Source: Pseudomonas viridiflava
GTDB taxonomy: Bacteria; Pseudomonadota; Gammaproteobacteria; Pseudomonadales; Pseudomonadaceae
DNA: 64,000 nucleotides
Direction: 5' to 3'
NCBI RefSeq assembly: GCF_900589395.1
Contig: NZ_UUIS01000006.1
Span: forward strand, 89,358-153,357
The notes under the pieces: model-generated
Told to the model about the DNA's origin: nothing
Seen by the model: only the letters and a program-made list of their open reading frames with translations
Database searches by the model: none
Shown here: one piece after another, positions 24,618-33,034 of the stretch
How the letters are laid out: the number at the start of each line of letters is the position of its first letter
Position numbering within the stretch: position 1 is the stretch's first letter
Position numbers and translations under genes: made by a program

Positions 24618-26225
24618 TCACGGCGTTCGGTTGAGATGTGCGCTGCAAAGACCGGCCTCGGCCGCCTGGCGCTGCGCGATGACCTGCCCGGCCAGCAAAC
24701 CGACCACGTGGCGCGCCGAGTTGGCCGCCGATTCCTGCCAGATGCCGACACCGCTTTGCACCAGCCCGTCGCCGGCGAAATACACCCGCCCGTGGGGTAC
24801 TTCGAGCAGGGCGCTGTCGAGGGCGGCAAAACGATCACGCGCCAGCCACGGCCCTTCACTGAACCGGATCTGCTCCCAGGACACCGCCAGTGGATGACAC
24901 AAGTGCTGCGAATAGCCGGGGTGCAGCAGCTCGACCACCTCTCTGGAGGCCTGGTATTGCGCCGCCAGTGGCTGCCGGCCAAATTCGCGGGCGTCGTCGC
25001 CGGTGAGGTAGCCGGCTACCAGCAAGCCGTTGCGGGTGTTCAAGTCGTTGCTCGGGTACCAGAGCAGGCGCGCCGGATGCTCGACCCAGGACAGACCGCC
25101 ATAGATGCGGTAGTCGCTTTCCCAGAAACGCGGTGACTGCCAGGCCACCTTGGTGGCCTGGCCATTGGGCGCACGCTGCAACGCGGCCTTGACCGGCTCG
25201 CTGAAGTCCGTGTCGAGCCGCGCCAGCAGCGGCAGCGGCACGGTGGAAATCAGGTAGTCGGCACGCACCACCTGCTCCAGACCGCTGGCGTGGTCGTGAT
25301 AGGTCACCGCCACGCCGTCGTCGCGCTGGCGCAGGCTGCGCACCTCGGCGCCCAGCTGCACATGATCGCGAACCCGCTGGTAGAAGGCGTCGGTGATCCG
25401 GTCCATACCGCCGACCGGCTGGAACATGGTCGCCGAGAACTCGGGAAACTCACTGTGCAGCAAGGCGCCCCACAGCTCCGGATGCAGTAACCGGTCAAGG
25501 CTTACCGGCGTCAGGCTGCCCGGCAAGGCACCGGGGTGCGGCGGTGATTCGCGGTGGCCGGCGCGCAGGCTGCCTTCATAGGCCAGTTCCTGGGACAGGT
25601 CACCATAGACCTGGAGAAACGCCAGCAGCCGGGTGCGCTCCTCGTGGCTCAAGACATCGTCCAGCGCATCGCGCCTGACCGCCGTGGCCAGCAAGCCGGC
25701 CAGGTGCCCACGGGTGTCGTTGACCGCCTGGCCGACGGTAAACGCCGGCTGCTGCAGGTCCGGCCTGACCTGGGCGCCATGGCTGCTGTTGACCAGCACC
25801 TCAAGCGGTACGCCCAACTCGCTGCAATAGTCGAGCAAGGTGCGATGCTGGCTGGGAATGCGCGCAGGCCCGGCATTGAAATAAAGGCCAGGATCAAGCC
25901 GCGCGGTCTGGCTGCGACCGTCGAGGTAATCGACCCGGTCGCCATCGCGCAACGTCCAGGTGCGCCCACCCACGCGCTGGCGGGCTTCCAGCACCTGCAC
26001 CTGAAACCCTGCGCGAGTCAGTTCCAGAGCCGAAACCAGCCCGGCAATCCCGGCGCCCAGCACCAGCACGCTGGCGCCCTGCCCGGTGTTGGCGGCCAGC
26101 CTGAGCGGTTGCGGGCGACGGTGTGCAGAAGGCCCAAGGCCCAGTGCGGCCAGCGCCCCGGTCACTGCGCCCTCACCGCCGACAGCGGCAAGGGTCGTCA
26201 ACGCTTCGCGTCGTGTCAGCGTCAT
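24618..26225 (-). CDS. Exported FAD-dependent amine/L-amino acid oxidase
   Basis: The 535-residue protein starts with a twin-arginine type signal (TRREALTTLAAVG) and continues with the FAD-binding VLGAGIAGLVSALELTRAG, EARQRVGGRTWTL and, near residue 120, GPARIPSQHRTLLDYCSELGVPLE, a pattern of L-amino acid oxidases. The C-terminal FAD motif VYFAGDGLVQSGVGIWQESAANSA is intact. It should oxidise an amino acid or amine to the imine with release of peroxide, probably in the periplasm after Tat export. It lies 15 bases after the binding-protein gene. The substrate is unknown and is presumably what the importer carries. Confidence 0.86.
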   Translation of the reverse strand: MTLTRREALTTLAAVGGEGAVTGALAALGLGPSAHRRPQPLRLAANTGQGASVLVLGAGIAGLVSALELTRAGFQVQVLEARQRVGGRTWTLRDGDRVDYLDGRSQTARLDPGLYFNAGPARIPSQHRTLLDYCSELGVPLEVLVNSSHGAQVRPDLQQPAFTVGQAVNDTRGHLAGLLATAVRRDALDDVLSHEERTRLLAFLQVYGDLSQELAYEGSLRAGHRESPPHPGALPGSLTPVSLDRLLHPELWGALLHSEFPEFSATMFQPVGGMDRITDAFYQRVRDHVQLGAEVRSLRQRDDGVAVTYHDHASGLEQVVRADYLISTVPLPLLARLDTDFSEPVKAALQRAPNGQATKVAWQSPRFWESDYRIYGGLSWVEHPARLLWYPSNDLNTRNGLLVAGYLTGDDAREFGRQPLAAQYQASREVVELLHPGYSQHLCHPLAVSWEQIRFSEGPWLARDRFAALDSALLEVPHGRVYFAGDGLVQSGVGIWQESAANSARHVVGLLAGQVIAQRQAAEAGLCSAHLNRTP

Positions 26226-26240
26226 GTCCGTTCTCCTGGG

Positions 26241-27191
26241 TCAGTCCGGCAGGCCGGGCGGGTTGATCTGCGAGCGGTCGATGCGCTCGACATCCAGCCC
26301 CCAGCGCTGCAGCACCTGGGTGTATTGGCCACCCTCGATCACCCCTTGCAGGGCGGTGTGAATGGGCGTGATCAGGCCATTGCCCTTGCGGGTGGTCACG
26401 GCAATGTCGGCCTGCAGGGGCCAGCCGCCGTTGACCACCCCGACCCGGCGGGTGCCGCCGGTCAGGGCGGCGGAATAGGCTGAGGTGGCGTTGGGCCCGA
26501 AGGTGGCATCGGAACGCCCGGACTGCACCGCCAGTTGCGCCGAGGCGTTGTCGTCGTAGTACTGCAGCAAGGCCGGCTTGCGCCCGGCCTGTTCATTGGC
26601 CTGGTTCCAGGCCAGCAGGACCTTCTCCTGATTGGTGCCGGAGCCGACGATGATCTTCAGCCCGGCGATATCCGGGGCGGCGTTGATGGCCTGGATCGGG
26701 CTGGAACTCTTGACGTAGAACCCCAGCACGTCCTGGCGATAGGTGGCGAAATCGAACCGCTTCTTGCGGGCCTCGGTGACGGTCACGTTACTGATCACTG
26801 CGTCGTACTTGCCGGAACTGACGCCCAGCGGCCAGTCCTCCCAACTGCTTTGCACGACATTCAACTGCAGTCCCAGACTGTCGGCGATCAATTGCGCGGT
26901 GTCGGCCTCGCTGCCGATGGTGGTTTTGTCGTCATTGGCCAGCAACGCCAATGGCGGGCTGGATACACCTGACACCGCCACGGTGAACTTGCCCGGCTGG
27001 GCAAACCTGAAGCCGGCCGGAATCTGCGCGATGGCCGCCTCGTTGCGCGGTGCATGAATGCGCTCACGCTCGGCGCTGAGGTCAAATTTCACAACCCTGA
27101 CGTCGGCCGGGCCTGGGTCAGCCACGGCCAACTGGCCGAGGCTGACGGCCAGCGCCAGAAAAGTGATACGGGTGGTATTAATAAGCATCAT
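26241..27191 (-). CDS. Amino acid ABC importer periplasmic binding protein
   Basis: The 316-residue protein has a signal peptide (about 1-23) and the family 3 solute-binding fold: KFTVAVSGVSSPPLALLANDDKTTIGSEADTAQLIADSLGLQLNVVQ, then SSGKYDAVISNVTVTEARKKRFDFATY and IVGSGTNQEKVL. Such proteins bind polar amino acids, opines or amines. Two adjacent Met codons (27191 and 27188) follow GGGAGT; the first was taken. It lies between the ATPase gene (25 bases) and the oxidase gene (15 bases). Confidence 0.87.
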   Translation of the reverse strand: MMLINTTRITFLALAVSLGQLAVADPGPADVRVVKFDLSAERERIHAPRNEAAIAQIPAGFRFAQPGKFTVAVSGVSSPPLALLANDDKTTIGSEADTAQLIADSLGLQLNVVQSSWEDWPLGVSSGKYDAVISNVTVTEARKKRFDFATYRQDVLGFYVKSSSPIQAINAAPDIAGLKIIVGSGTNQEKVLLAWNQANEQAGRKPALLQYYDDNASAQLAVQSGRSDATFGPNATSAYSAALTGGTRRVGVVNGGWPLQADIAVTTRKGNGLITPIHTALQGVIEGGQYTQVLQRWGLDVERIDRSQINPPGLPD

Positions 27192-27216
27192 CGATGGACT
27201 CCCTGTGCATCCGGAT

Positions 27217-28002
27217 TCATAAGACCTTGCCGAAAAACGCGGCGGTGCGCGGCTGGCGCGGGTGGTTGAACATCTGCTGCGGCGGACCCTGCTCGACCAA
27301 CCGGCCTTCGCACAGAAACACCACATGGTCGGCCACCTCCCGGGCGAAGCCGATCTCGTGGGTGACCACCACCAGGGTCACGCCCAGGCGGGCCAGGCCC
27401 TTGATCACGTCCAGCACTTCCCCGACCAGCTCGGGGTCCAGTGCCGAGGTCGGCTCGTCGAACAGCAGGACCTTGGGCTCCAGCGCCAGGGCCCGGGCAA
27501 TTGCCACGCGCTGTTGCTGGCCACCGGACAATTCCCGGGGGTAGGCATCCGCCTTGTCGGCCAGACCCACACGGGCCAGCAGGTCCAGGGCCTTGCCCGC
27601 TGCCTGGGTCTTGCTCCAGCGCTTGTGGGCCAGCGGCGCCTCGGCGATGTTCTGCGCGGCGGTCAGGTGCGGGAACAGGTTGAAGTTCTGGAACACAAAG
27701 CCCACTTCGGCCCGGCGCTTGAGGACTTCGCGCTCCTTGAGTTCGTACAGAAGCTCACCCTTGCGCCGGTAGCCGACGTACTCGCCGTCGATGGTGATCA
27801 GCCCGTGGTCAATCTTTTCCAGGTGGTTGATGGTGCGCAGCAGGGTCGACTTGCCCGAGCCGGACGGCCCGAGAATGACCGTGACCTTGCCCGGCTCGAT
27901 GTCCAGGTCGATGCCCTTGAGCACCTCATGTTGGCCGTAACGCTTGCCCACGCCCTGGATACGGATATGGCCGGCCGGCCGTGCAGCAGTGGCTTCAGCC
28001 AT
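27217..28002 (-). CDS. Amino acid ABC importer ATP-binding protein
   Basis: The 261-residue protein is a HisP/GlnQ-type ATPase with Walker A GPSGSGKST, Q-loop FVFQNFNLFPH, signature LSGGQQQRVAIARAL, Walker B VLLFDEP and switch VVVTHEIGFA. It overlaps the permease gene by eight bases and precedes the binding-protein gene by 25. The insert VGYRRKGELLYELKEREVLKRR after the Walker A domain is longer than usual and similar to that of opine and polar amino acid systems. Confidence 0.92.
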   Translation of the reverse strand: MAEATAARPAGHIRIQGVGKRYGQHEVLKGIDLDIEPGKVTVILGPSGSGKSTLLRTINHLEKIDHGLITIDGEYVGYRRKGELLYELKEREVLKRRAEVGFVFQNFNLFPHLTAAQNIAEAPLAHKRWSKTQAAGKALDLLARVGLADKADAYPRELSGGQQQRVAIARALALEPKVLLFDEPTSALDPELVGEVLDVIKGLARLGVTLVVVTHEIGFAREVADHVVFLCEGRLVEQGPPQQMFNHPRQPRTAAFFGKVL

Positions 28003-28966
28003 GACGACGCACCTCGATCCAGTGCTGCACGCGCTGCAGCGGTGTCGGTGGCAAGACCCGGCAGGTACCGCGGGCGAAGTAACGCTCGACGTAGTACTGC
28101 AGGACGGTCAGCACGCTGGTGATGATCAGGTACCAGACCGTGGCCACGATCAGCAGCGGGATCACCGCCTGGGTGCGGTTGTAGATGACCTGCACGGTGT
28201 AGAACAGCTCGGGCAGCGCCAGCACGTAGACAATCGAGGTGCCCTTGACCAGGCCGATGATCTCGTTGAAGCCCGATGGCAGGATCGAACGCAGCGCCTG
28301 CGGCAGGATGATGCGCAGGATGCGCCGGTGGGCCGGCAAGCCCAGCGCGGCGGCCGCTTCATGCTGGCCCTGATCGACGCCCAGGATGCCGCCGCGGATG
28401 ATCTCGGCGGTGTAGGCCGCCTGCATCAGCGACAGGCCCAGCACCGCCACGGTGAACTGGCTGAGCACATCCACCGTTGACCATTCGGCCAGCACCCAGC
28501 CGGTGAACGGCACGCCCAGCACGATGTGGTCGTAGAGGTAGGCGAAGTTGTAGAGGATGATCAGCACCAGCAGCGCCGGCAGCGACCGAAAGAACCAGAT
28601 ATACCCCCAGGCCAGCGATGCCAGCAGCGGCGACTTCGACAGCCGCGCCAGGGCCAGCGCGGTGCCGAGCACAATGCTGAACAGCGTGCCCAGCAGGGTC
28701 AACAGCAAGGTCTGGCCCAGGCCACGCAGCACTGACGGTGCCAGGAACCATTCAGCGAACACGCCCCATTCCCAGCGTGGGTTGGTCAACAGCGAATGCC
28801 CCAGGGTCAGCAGCACCAGAGCAGCGAACGCGGTGCCGACCCAGCGCCACGGATGGCGCGTCGGCACTACCCGCAGCACCTGGACAGGCGCCTGTCGGCG
28901 TGGGGCCACGGCGGTGTAATCCTTGACCTCGCGGTGCAGATCGAAGGGTTTGGCGATGGTCGGCAT
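27995..28966 (-). CDS. Amino acid ABC importer permease
   Basis: The 323-residue inner-membrane protein has a long cytoplasmic N-terminus (about 1-50), then hydrophobic segments and the His/Glu/Met-type permease loop GQHEAAAALGLPAHRRILRIILPQALRSILP near 205-235. As only one permease gene is present, it should act as a homodimer. The ATG at 28966 has GAGGAA upstream. The C-terminus overlaps the ATPase start. The receptor gene ends 52 bases upstream. Confidence 0.88.
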   Translation of the reverse strand: MPTIAKPFDLHREVKDYTAVAPRRQAPVQVLRVVPTRHPWRWVGTAFAALVLLTLGHSLLTNPRWEWGVFAEWFLAPSVLRGLGQTLLLTLLGTLFSIVLGTALALARLSKSPLLASLAWGYIWFFRSLPALLVLIILYNFAYLYDHIVLGVPFTGWVLAEWSTVDVLSQFTVAVLGLSLMQAAYTAEIIRGGILGVDQGQHEAAAALGLPAHRRILRIILPQALRSILPSGFNEIIGLVKGTSIVYVLALPELFYTVQVIYNRTQAVIPLLIVATVWYLIITSVLTVLQYYVERYFARGTCRVLPPTPLQRVQHWIEVRRHG

Positions 28967-29018
28967 GTGATGTTCCTCGCAGGCAAAGACGTGTGTCGTG
29001 ATCGAGCGCACGGGCGGC

Positions 29019-31481
29019 TCAGAAGGCGTAGCTCAGGCGCGTGTAGTAGTAGCCACCGGTGAAGCCGTACGGCGAGTAGGTGCCGTAGTTGCTGACCATG
29101 GTGCTGCTGGGCACGCCTTGTTTGCTGGGGTACAGGTCGAACAGGTTCTTGGCGCCGATGGCCAGGTTCAGGTCGCGGGTGATGTCGTAGCCCACGTCCA
29201 GGTCGGTGATCCAGCGGGCCTGGTAGGTGCGATCCAGCGAGCGGTCGCTGGCGGCATTGACCTCGGTGTACTTGCCGTAGCGGGTCAGGGTCAGGTTGAC
29301 GTTGAAGCGCTCGACCTGCCAGTCGCCGCTGAGGATGAACTTGGTGGCGGGCTGCACGCCGTCGATCACGTTGCGCGCCTGGCGGTCCATCAGCGCGTAG
29401 TCGGTGCCCAGGATGGTGGTGGAGTTCTTGTAGTTGAGGATCTCGGTGTCGTTGTAGTTGAACGCCGCCGTCCAGCGCAGCGAGCCGAAGGCTTCAAGGT
29501 CCTGGAGGTAGTTGCCGACCAGGTCGATGCCTTTTGTGCGGGTGTCGGCGCCATTGATGAAATACTGCCCGCCCGAGGTCGAGTCGATACCATTGCCCAG
29601 CAGCACCTGGGTGACTTCGCTGCCCAGCAAGGTATTGGTCAGGGTGATGCGGTCACGCAGGTTGATCACATAGGCATCGGCAGTCAGGCTCAGGCGCTCG
29701 GTGGGCGTCAGCGTCAGGCCCACGCTGAAGTTGGTCGAGCGCTCTGGCTTGAGCGATTCGGCGCCCAGCGCCTTGGCCGCGCCCGAATCCACCGGCAGCA
29801 CGCCATAGTTGATCGACTGGTAGACGCCATCGACCACGCCATAGGTGGTCGAGCGGGCACTGAACAGGCTGTTGGCCAGGGACGGCGCCCGAAAGCCGTT
29901 GCTCACCGTGGCACGTACGGCAAACTGTGGCGTGAATTCATAGCGGGTGGTCAGCTTGCCGCTGCGGGTGGCGCCCACGCCCTGGTTGTAATGCTCGTAG
30001 CGCAGCGCCGTGCCTACGTACCACTGCGGCAACGGGTTGAACCCTACGTCGATGTAGCTGGCCAGGCTGTTGCGGGTAGCCTTGTCGGTCTGGTCGGGGG
30101 CAATACCGTTGGTGACCTGCGCGCCGGAGGCCGCGCAGTTGCCCGCCGCCAGGCAATAACCACCGTTGGCCCAGGACGCCCAGTCGCCCTCCTCGACCTC
30201 ATAGCCATCACGGCGATGCTCGAACCCCAGCGACACATCCAGCGGCTTGCTCAGGCCAACGTCGAAGCCGCGTTTGAAATCCAGGTTGGTGGTCAGTTCG
30301 CTGGCAATCCAGGTGCCCGACTTGAACGAATTGGGCGTGGCCTCGCCCAGCGACGGGTTCTGGTTGTGCCAGGTGCCCTGTTCGGCATGGTTACGGCCAT
30401 AGGTGGTCGACAAATCCCAGTCCCAGGCACCGACCTGGCCCTTGCCGCCCAAAGCGGCCTGGAAGTCTTCTTCATCGATGTACCAGGTGGGCGTGTAGCC
30501 GCTCGGGTAGCCATTGGGGCCGGTACGAATGGTGTTGACGATGGTCGGCAGGCGAAAATTCTGGCCCTGCTCGTATTGGCGCCGGGACCAGGTGCTGAAC
30601 GAGTACAGGGTCAGGTCGTCGCCAACCGGCAGTTCGGCGTTGTAGGCCAGGTTGAGCAGGTTGTTCTTCGGCGTGCCGTAACCGCCATAGGTCGATTTGC
30701 CCGCCAGGTCATAGGCCTGCGCATAGGTGTAGCCATTGTCGCTGGCCTTGTTGTCGTCGTTCTGGCTGCGCGCATCAAGGGCCAGTTGCAGGATACCGCC
30801 GCTACCCATCTCGAAGCCCTTGTTCAGGCTCTGCTGCACGGTCTGCTTCTTGCCGTCGTAGCCGATGCCGGCATGGGTGATGGACGTACCGCTGGTGTCG
30901 GCCTTGAGGATGATATTGATCACCCCGGCAATCGCGTCCGAGCCATATTGCGCCGCGGCACCGTCGCGCAGCACCTCGACGTGGTCGATGGCGCTGATGG
31001 GGATCAGGTCAAGGTCCGCGGGCGCTGCGCCGGTGTTGATACCGTTGATGTTCAACGTCGCGCTGGTGTGGCGGCGCTTGCCGTTGACCAGCACCAGCAC
31101 CTCGGAGGCCGGCAGGCCGCGCAGGTTGGGGGCCTTGACCATGCCGCTGGCATCGGAGCCGGTCTTTTCCGGCAGGGTCAGCGACGGGATTACCGCACTC
31201 AGGGCTTCCATCAGGCCGGGCTTGCCGGTTTCCTGCAATTGCCTGGCGCCCACGACATCAATCGGCACCGGGCTGCTGGTCACCGTGCGCTGCTCAGCAC
31301 CGCGGTTGCCGGTCACCACCACGGTCGACAGGGTGTCGGCCTGGCTACGGGGCGCAAGTGCCGGGTCATCGGCCTGCACGGCACCGGCCCAAAACAGCCC
31401 GGCAATGGCCAGCCCCAACGGGACGGGTGCGAATGTAGGGCGGCTTTCTTGCGCACCTTTGCCTTGAATCACAGGCTCCAT
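29019..31481 (-). CDS. TonB-dependent outer-membrane receptor
   Basis: The 820-residue protein has a signal region (about 1-35, ending VQADD), a TonB box DTLSTVVVTG, a plug domain (about 50-165, with LRGLPASEVLVLVNGKRR and VEVLRDGAAAQYGSDAIAGVINIIL) and a beta-barrel ending YYYTRLSYAF with the terminal aromatic residue needed for barrel assembly. It has no N-terminal signalling extension. The ATG at 31481 has GGAGTG upstream. As the first gene of an operon with an amino acid importer and an amine oxidase, its ligand is probably an amine or peptide-like compound, not a standard ferric siderophore, though that is inference. Confidence 0.92.
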   Translation of the reverse strand: MEPVIQGKGAQESRPTFAPVPLGLAIAGLFWAGAVQADDPALAPRSQADTLSTVVVTGNRGAEQRTVTSSPVPIDVVGARQLQETGKPGLMEALSAVIPSLTLPEKTGSDASGMVKAPNLRGLPASEVLVLVNGKRRHTSATLNINGINTGAAPADLDLIPISAIDHVEVLRDGAAAQYGSDAIAGVINIILKADTSGTSITHAGIGYDGKKQTVQQSLNKGFEMGSGGILQLALDARSQNDDNKASDNGYTYAQAYDLAGKSTYGGYGTPKNNLLNLAYNAELPVGDDLTLYSFSTWSRRQYEQGQNFRLPTIVNTIRTGPNGYPSGYTPTWYIDEEDFQAALGGKGQVGAWDWDLSTTYGRNHAEQGTWHNQNPSLGEATPNSFKSGTWIASELTTNLDFKRGFDVGLSKPLDVSLGFEHRRDGYEVEEGDWASWANGGYCLAAGNCAASGAQVTNGIAPDQTDKATRNSLASYIDVGFNPLPQWYVGTALRYEHYNQGVGATRSGKLTTRYEFTPQFAVRATVSNGFRAPSLANSLFSARSTTYGVVDGVYQSINYGVLPVDSGAAKALGAESLKPERSTNFSVGLTLTPTERLSLTADAYVINLRDRITLTNTLLGSEVTQVLLGNGIDSTSGGQYFINGADTRTKGIDLVGNYLQDLEAFGSLRWTAAFNYNDTEILNYKNSTTILGTDYALMDRQARNVIDGVQPATKFILSGDWQVERFNVNLTLTRYGKYTEVNAASDRSLDRTYQARWITDLDVGYDITRDLNLAIGAKNLFDLYPSKQGVPSSTMVSNYGTYSPYGFTGGYYYTRLSYAF

Positions 31482-32074
31482 GGTCACTCCAGAACGAATG
31501 GCATGCGCCATCCGTGTCGCCAGACGGCGCAGTCGGGTACGCACGCCATCGTCGCGATGGCGTGTCAACAAAGGGGTGGGTCAAAGTCCGGGCAGCGCGT
31601 CGACCTCAACGGCAAGGCGCGTGCAGGCAGACTTCAGCTATCAAGGCCGGGTGGCGCCAGGCCACACGCCGGGCGTGACCCGGTCTGGAGAGGCCGGACG
31701 GGCACAAGGCAGGGGGAAAACCGGAGACGGGATGGGGTATGCAGCATGGGGGAAACTCCCTTCCAACATGCCTGCTCAGGGATCCTCTGGGATCACCCTG
31801 ACAGCCTGCACAGCCTCAGGCGTCTGGCCTGGGGTGTGAAGGTCTGCGAGGCAGGCGCTTCTTCACATTGGGACCATCCTGGGTGCGGGGGTAGGCTGTT
31901 GAAACCAAACATAACGGAATTCATAAAAGGCAGATAATTCTATTTGGCTATATCCAAATATGAATAAACCTTATCTAATCCGGGACGTTTAATTCAGCAC
32001 GAGTATAAATATGCAGGCATTGGCTTGGGGCAAGGGCGTCAAGGTCACAACGGCCTGTTCAACGCGCAGAAAGC
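31482..32074. other. Non-coding region upstream of the TonB receptor operon
   Basis: About 590 bases separate the receptor start from the tRNA terminator. The half next to the receptor is GC-rich with short inverted pieces (for example near 31777-31801). The stretch 31905-31990 is sharply AT-rich and contains an inverted repeat, ATTTGG and CCAAAT separated by six bases (31942-31959), that could be an operator. No ORF with coding character or recognised riboswitch was found. Confidence 0.5.
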
Positions 32075-32100
32075 AAAAAAGCGACCCGAAGGTCGCTTTT
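32075..32100 (-). terminator. Terminator of the first tRNA block
   Basis: GCGACC and GGTCGC flank a CGAA loop, with an A run on the left that becomes a T run on the minus strand. It lies 40 bases beyond the tRNA-Asp 3' end. The same hairpin occurs at 40679-40706. Confidence 0.85.
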
Positions 32101-32139
32101 CTGTTTGGCCCGGGTCGTTCAGTGAACCTGGGCTGAAGA

Positions 32140-32216
32140 TGGCGCAGCGGACGGGACTCGAACCCGCGACCCCCGGCGTGACAGGCCGGTATTCTAACCG
32201 ACTGAACTACCGCTGC
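32140..32216 (-). tRNA. tRNA-Asp (GTC)
   Basis: The 77-base cloverleaf reads GCAGCGGTAGTTCAGTCGG at the 5' end, has anticodon GTC in the loop CTGTCAC, a GGTTCGAGTCC T-arm and an encoded CCA. The acceptor stem GCAGCGG pairs with CCGCTGC. It follows tRNA-Val by 15 bases on the same transcript. An identical gene lies at 40743-40819. Confidence 0.97.
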
Positions 32217-32231
32217 GCATTGCACTGAGAT

Positions 32232-32307
32232 TGGTGGGTGATGACGGGATCGAACCGCCGACCCTCTGCTTGTAAGGCAGATGCTCTCCCGGCTGAGCTA
32301 ATCACCC
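32232..32307 (-). tRNA. tRNA-Val (TAC)
   Basis: The 76-base tRNA starts GGGTGATTAGCTCAG, has anticodon TAC in the loop CTTACAA, a GGTTCGATCCC T-arm and an encoded CCA. It differs from the copy at 40834-40909 by one base in the D loop (CCGGGA against CTGGGA). It is the first tRNA of the pair. Confidence 0.97.
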
Positions 32308-32330
32308 TTTTGTATCTCGGTGCGGCGCGC

Positions 32331-32359
32331 ATTCTACGGCGCCCTTTCGGCAATAGCAA
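32331..32359 (-). promoter_or_regulatory. Sigma-70 promoter of the first tRNA block
   Basis: On the minus strand TTGCTA (32359-32354) and TAGAAT (32336-32331) are 17 bases apart and are followed by a GC-rich discriminator GCGCGCCGC, typical of stringently controlled stable-RNA promoters. The second block has the same layout at 40932-40960. Confidence 0.8.
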
Positions 32360-32565
32360 GCTTTTGTAACATCAACGTTTACGTACCAGGGCAGACCCCA
32401 GCGCCCAAGGGGCCGGTGTAGAGCGAATCCATAATACGCGGCCAATCCACATCCCGATAAATCTGCACGTTCATGGGTATTTGATAAAAGACGCGGCGCA
32501 TGCAGACAAGCGATCCGCCGGGATACACTCACCACCCGGCCGGCCTGGCTTGCGAGGAATGCCCC

Positions 32566-33006
32566 GTGGAATTAGTGATTCATAGCTATTGCCTCAGAGG
32601 CGCACGCCAGGAGCCCTTGCTGCCTTCGGTCAGCCTGAGCCCCGTCTCATCGACCCTGACGGTCGCCGAGCTCATCGGCCTGGCGGTGGCCGAACAGATC
32701 GCCGTGCTGTCGGTCCGACACGTCGCGCATCAGGCCTCGCTGCGTGACGTACTCGACCGCCAGTACCTGAGCGAGCGGGACATCGCTCAACAAGCCGTTG
32801 AAGGCGCAATTGCCATGCCCCAGGCCCGCGCAGCTCCAGCGCTGGACGTCGGCCTTGAAATCAGGCGTGCCTTGAAAGGATTTGAAACCCGTGCGTTCCG
32901 CATTCTGCACAACGGCGTCATGCTGCAACGGCTCGATGAGTCAATCGAGCTGAATCCGACCTCCACGCTCGCCTTTATCCGCCTGATCCCCCTGATGGGC
33001 GGTTGA
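32566..33006 (+). CDS. Small predicted beta-grasp protein with C-terminal Gly-Gly
   Basis: The 146-residue protein is not one I can name. Its last 40 residues resemble ubiquitin-like/MoaD-like beta-grasp proteins: an AFRILHNGVML hairpin, LDESIELNPTS, and a final strand FIRLIPLMGG ending exactly in Gly-Gly. The N-terminus (ELVIHSYCLRGA) could be strand 1, TVAELIGLAVAEQIAVL the helix, with a helical insert at about 60-105. The GTG at 32566 has GAGGAA upstream. The DUF4132-like gene starts 28 bases after its stop, so they form a cassette. A di-glycine end suggests conjugation or thiocarboxylate chemistry, but no E1-like gene is next to it. Confidence 0.68.
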   Translation: MELVIHSYCLRGARQEPLLPSVSLSPVSSTLTVAELIGLAVAEQIAVLSVRHVAHQASLRDVLDRQYLSERDIAQQAVEGAIAMPQARAAPALDVGLEIRRALKGFETRAFRILHNGVMLQRLDESIELNPTSTLAFIRLIPLMGG

Positions 33007-33034
33007 TCCTTGTCGCTCACTTTCCGGATGCCTT

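Noticed and set aside
28998..31937. A 979-residue open frame on the plus strand opposite the TonB receptor
   Set aside because: It is the mirror of a GC-rich receptor gene; the minus-strand frame has a signal sequence, TonB box, plug and barrel end, while the plus frame has no recognisable domain and runs through the receptor start and upstream region.
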